Shown here: piece after piece, positions 63,892-64,000 of the stretch
How positions within the stretch are numbered: the first letter of the stretch is position 1
How the letters are laid out: every line of letters starts with the position of its first letter
NCBI RefSeq assembly: GCF_900583165.1
Contig: NZ_UTKY01000052.1
Span: 1-64,000, forward strand
Reading direction: 5' to 3'
From: Pseudomonas viridiflava
GTDB lineage: Bacteria > Pseudomonadota > Gammaproteobacteria > Pseudomonadales > Pseudomonadaceae
Length of the DNA stretch: 64,000 nt
Made by a program: the position numbers and the translations under genes
Notes under the pieces: generated by a model
The model's database searches: none
The model's input: the letters and a program-made list of their open reading frames with translations, nothing else
What the model was told of the DNA's origin: nothing

Positions 63892-64000
63892 ATGACTTCC
63901 AAGCTGGAACAACTCAAACAGATCACCACCGTCGTAGCCGATACCGGCGATTTCTCGACACTCGCCAAGCTCAAACCGCAAGACGCCACTACCAACCCTT
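63892..64000 (+). CDS. tal: Transaldolase, 5' part (cut by window end)
   Basis: The first 36 codons, starting [20 protein letters not shown] and continuing through [13 protein letters not shown], match the N-terminus of TalB-type transaldolase, including the active-site DATTNP strand. The enzyme exchanges dihydroxyacetone units in the pentose phosphate pathway. The rest lies beyond base 64000. The ATG at 63892 follows an AGGACAGAG stretch. Confidence 0.92.
   Translation, partial: MTSKLEQLKQITTVVADTGDFSTLAKLKPQDATTNP

Noticed and set aside
1..64000. CRISPR array, tRNA, rRNA, integrase, transposase, prophage genes
   Set aside because: No evenly spaced repeats, no cloverleaf sequence and no such protein were recognised. 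The toxin cassette has inverted repeats but no transposase.

Overview
The window looks like chromosomal DNA of a Pseudomonas, most likely the P. fluorescens group. Reasons: the gyrA-serC-pheA-hisC-tyrA/aroA-cmk-rpsA order is the well known Pseudomonas supraoperon; the proteins read as Pseudomonas-type throughout; and the gaps between genes hold many REP/REPIN palindromes of the GTGGGAGGGGGCTTGCCCCC type. No rRNA, tRNA, CRISPR array, integrase or transposase gene was seen.

Layout. 1-10955 (minus strand): the aromatic amino acid / serine / ribosome supraoperon, from gyrA down to rpsA. 11380-16271: methionine salvage (mtnA, divergent MTA deaminase), ubiG, mupP and yciK. 16410-24540: a plant-signal type module with a LuxR solo flanked by two proline-iminopeptidase-family hydrolases. 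One hydrolase heads a six-gene operon with a complete dipeptide-type ABC importer. A lux-box-like palindrome lies in front of each hydrolase. This closely resembles the described PipR/pipA arrangement. 24634-28237: NCS2 purine permease, a LysR regulator and a Tsx-like outer membrane channel. 28262-33576: a 1619-residue protein with a C-terminal TcdA/TcdB-like glycosyltransferase domain, bracketed by 51-bp inverted repeats. 33592-35813: a punC/punR-like purine exporter and its regulator. 35843-41754: aminotransferase, LysR, HAD phosphatase, fabV and ppnN. 41928-42577: a VapBC toxin-antitoxin pair. 43059-43432: gene remnants. 43497-45143: mqo with an apparent export signal. 45583-51386: a chaperone-usher fimbrial operon. 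It converges on four signalling genes (51413-59115): a NarL-type regulator, a hybrid kinase with Hpt, an EAL phosphodiesterase response regulator and a second hybrid kinase. These are arranged like the P. aeruginosa Roc and PvrRS/RcsCB systems that control cup fimbriae and cyclic-di-GMP. 59318-64000: an MFS exporter, a small Wzz-like protein, a kinase-like protein, dusA and the 5' end of a transaldolase gene.

The most interesting items are (1) the inverted-repeat-bounded toxin with a TcdB-like glycosyltransferase at its C-terminus, the reverse of the clostridial domain order; (2) the LuxR solo with two matching lux-box-like elements and an atypical ligand pocket; and (3) the fimbrial operon with its multi-protein phosphorelay. 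Functions are inferred from motifs, recalled family sequences and gene order; no database search was run. Start codons were chosen from ribosome binding sites, overlaps and family N-termini.
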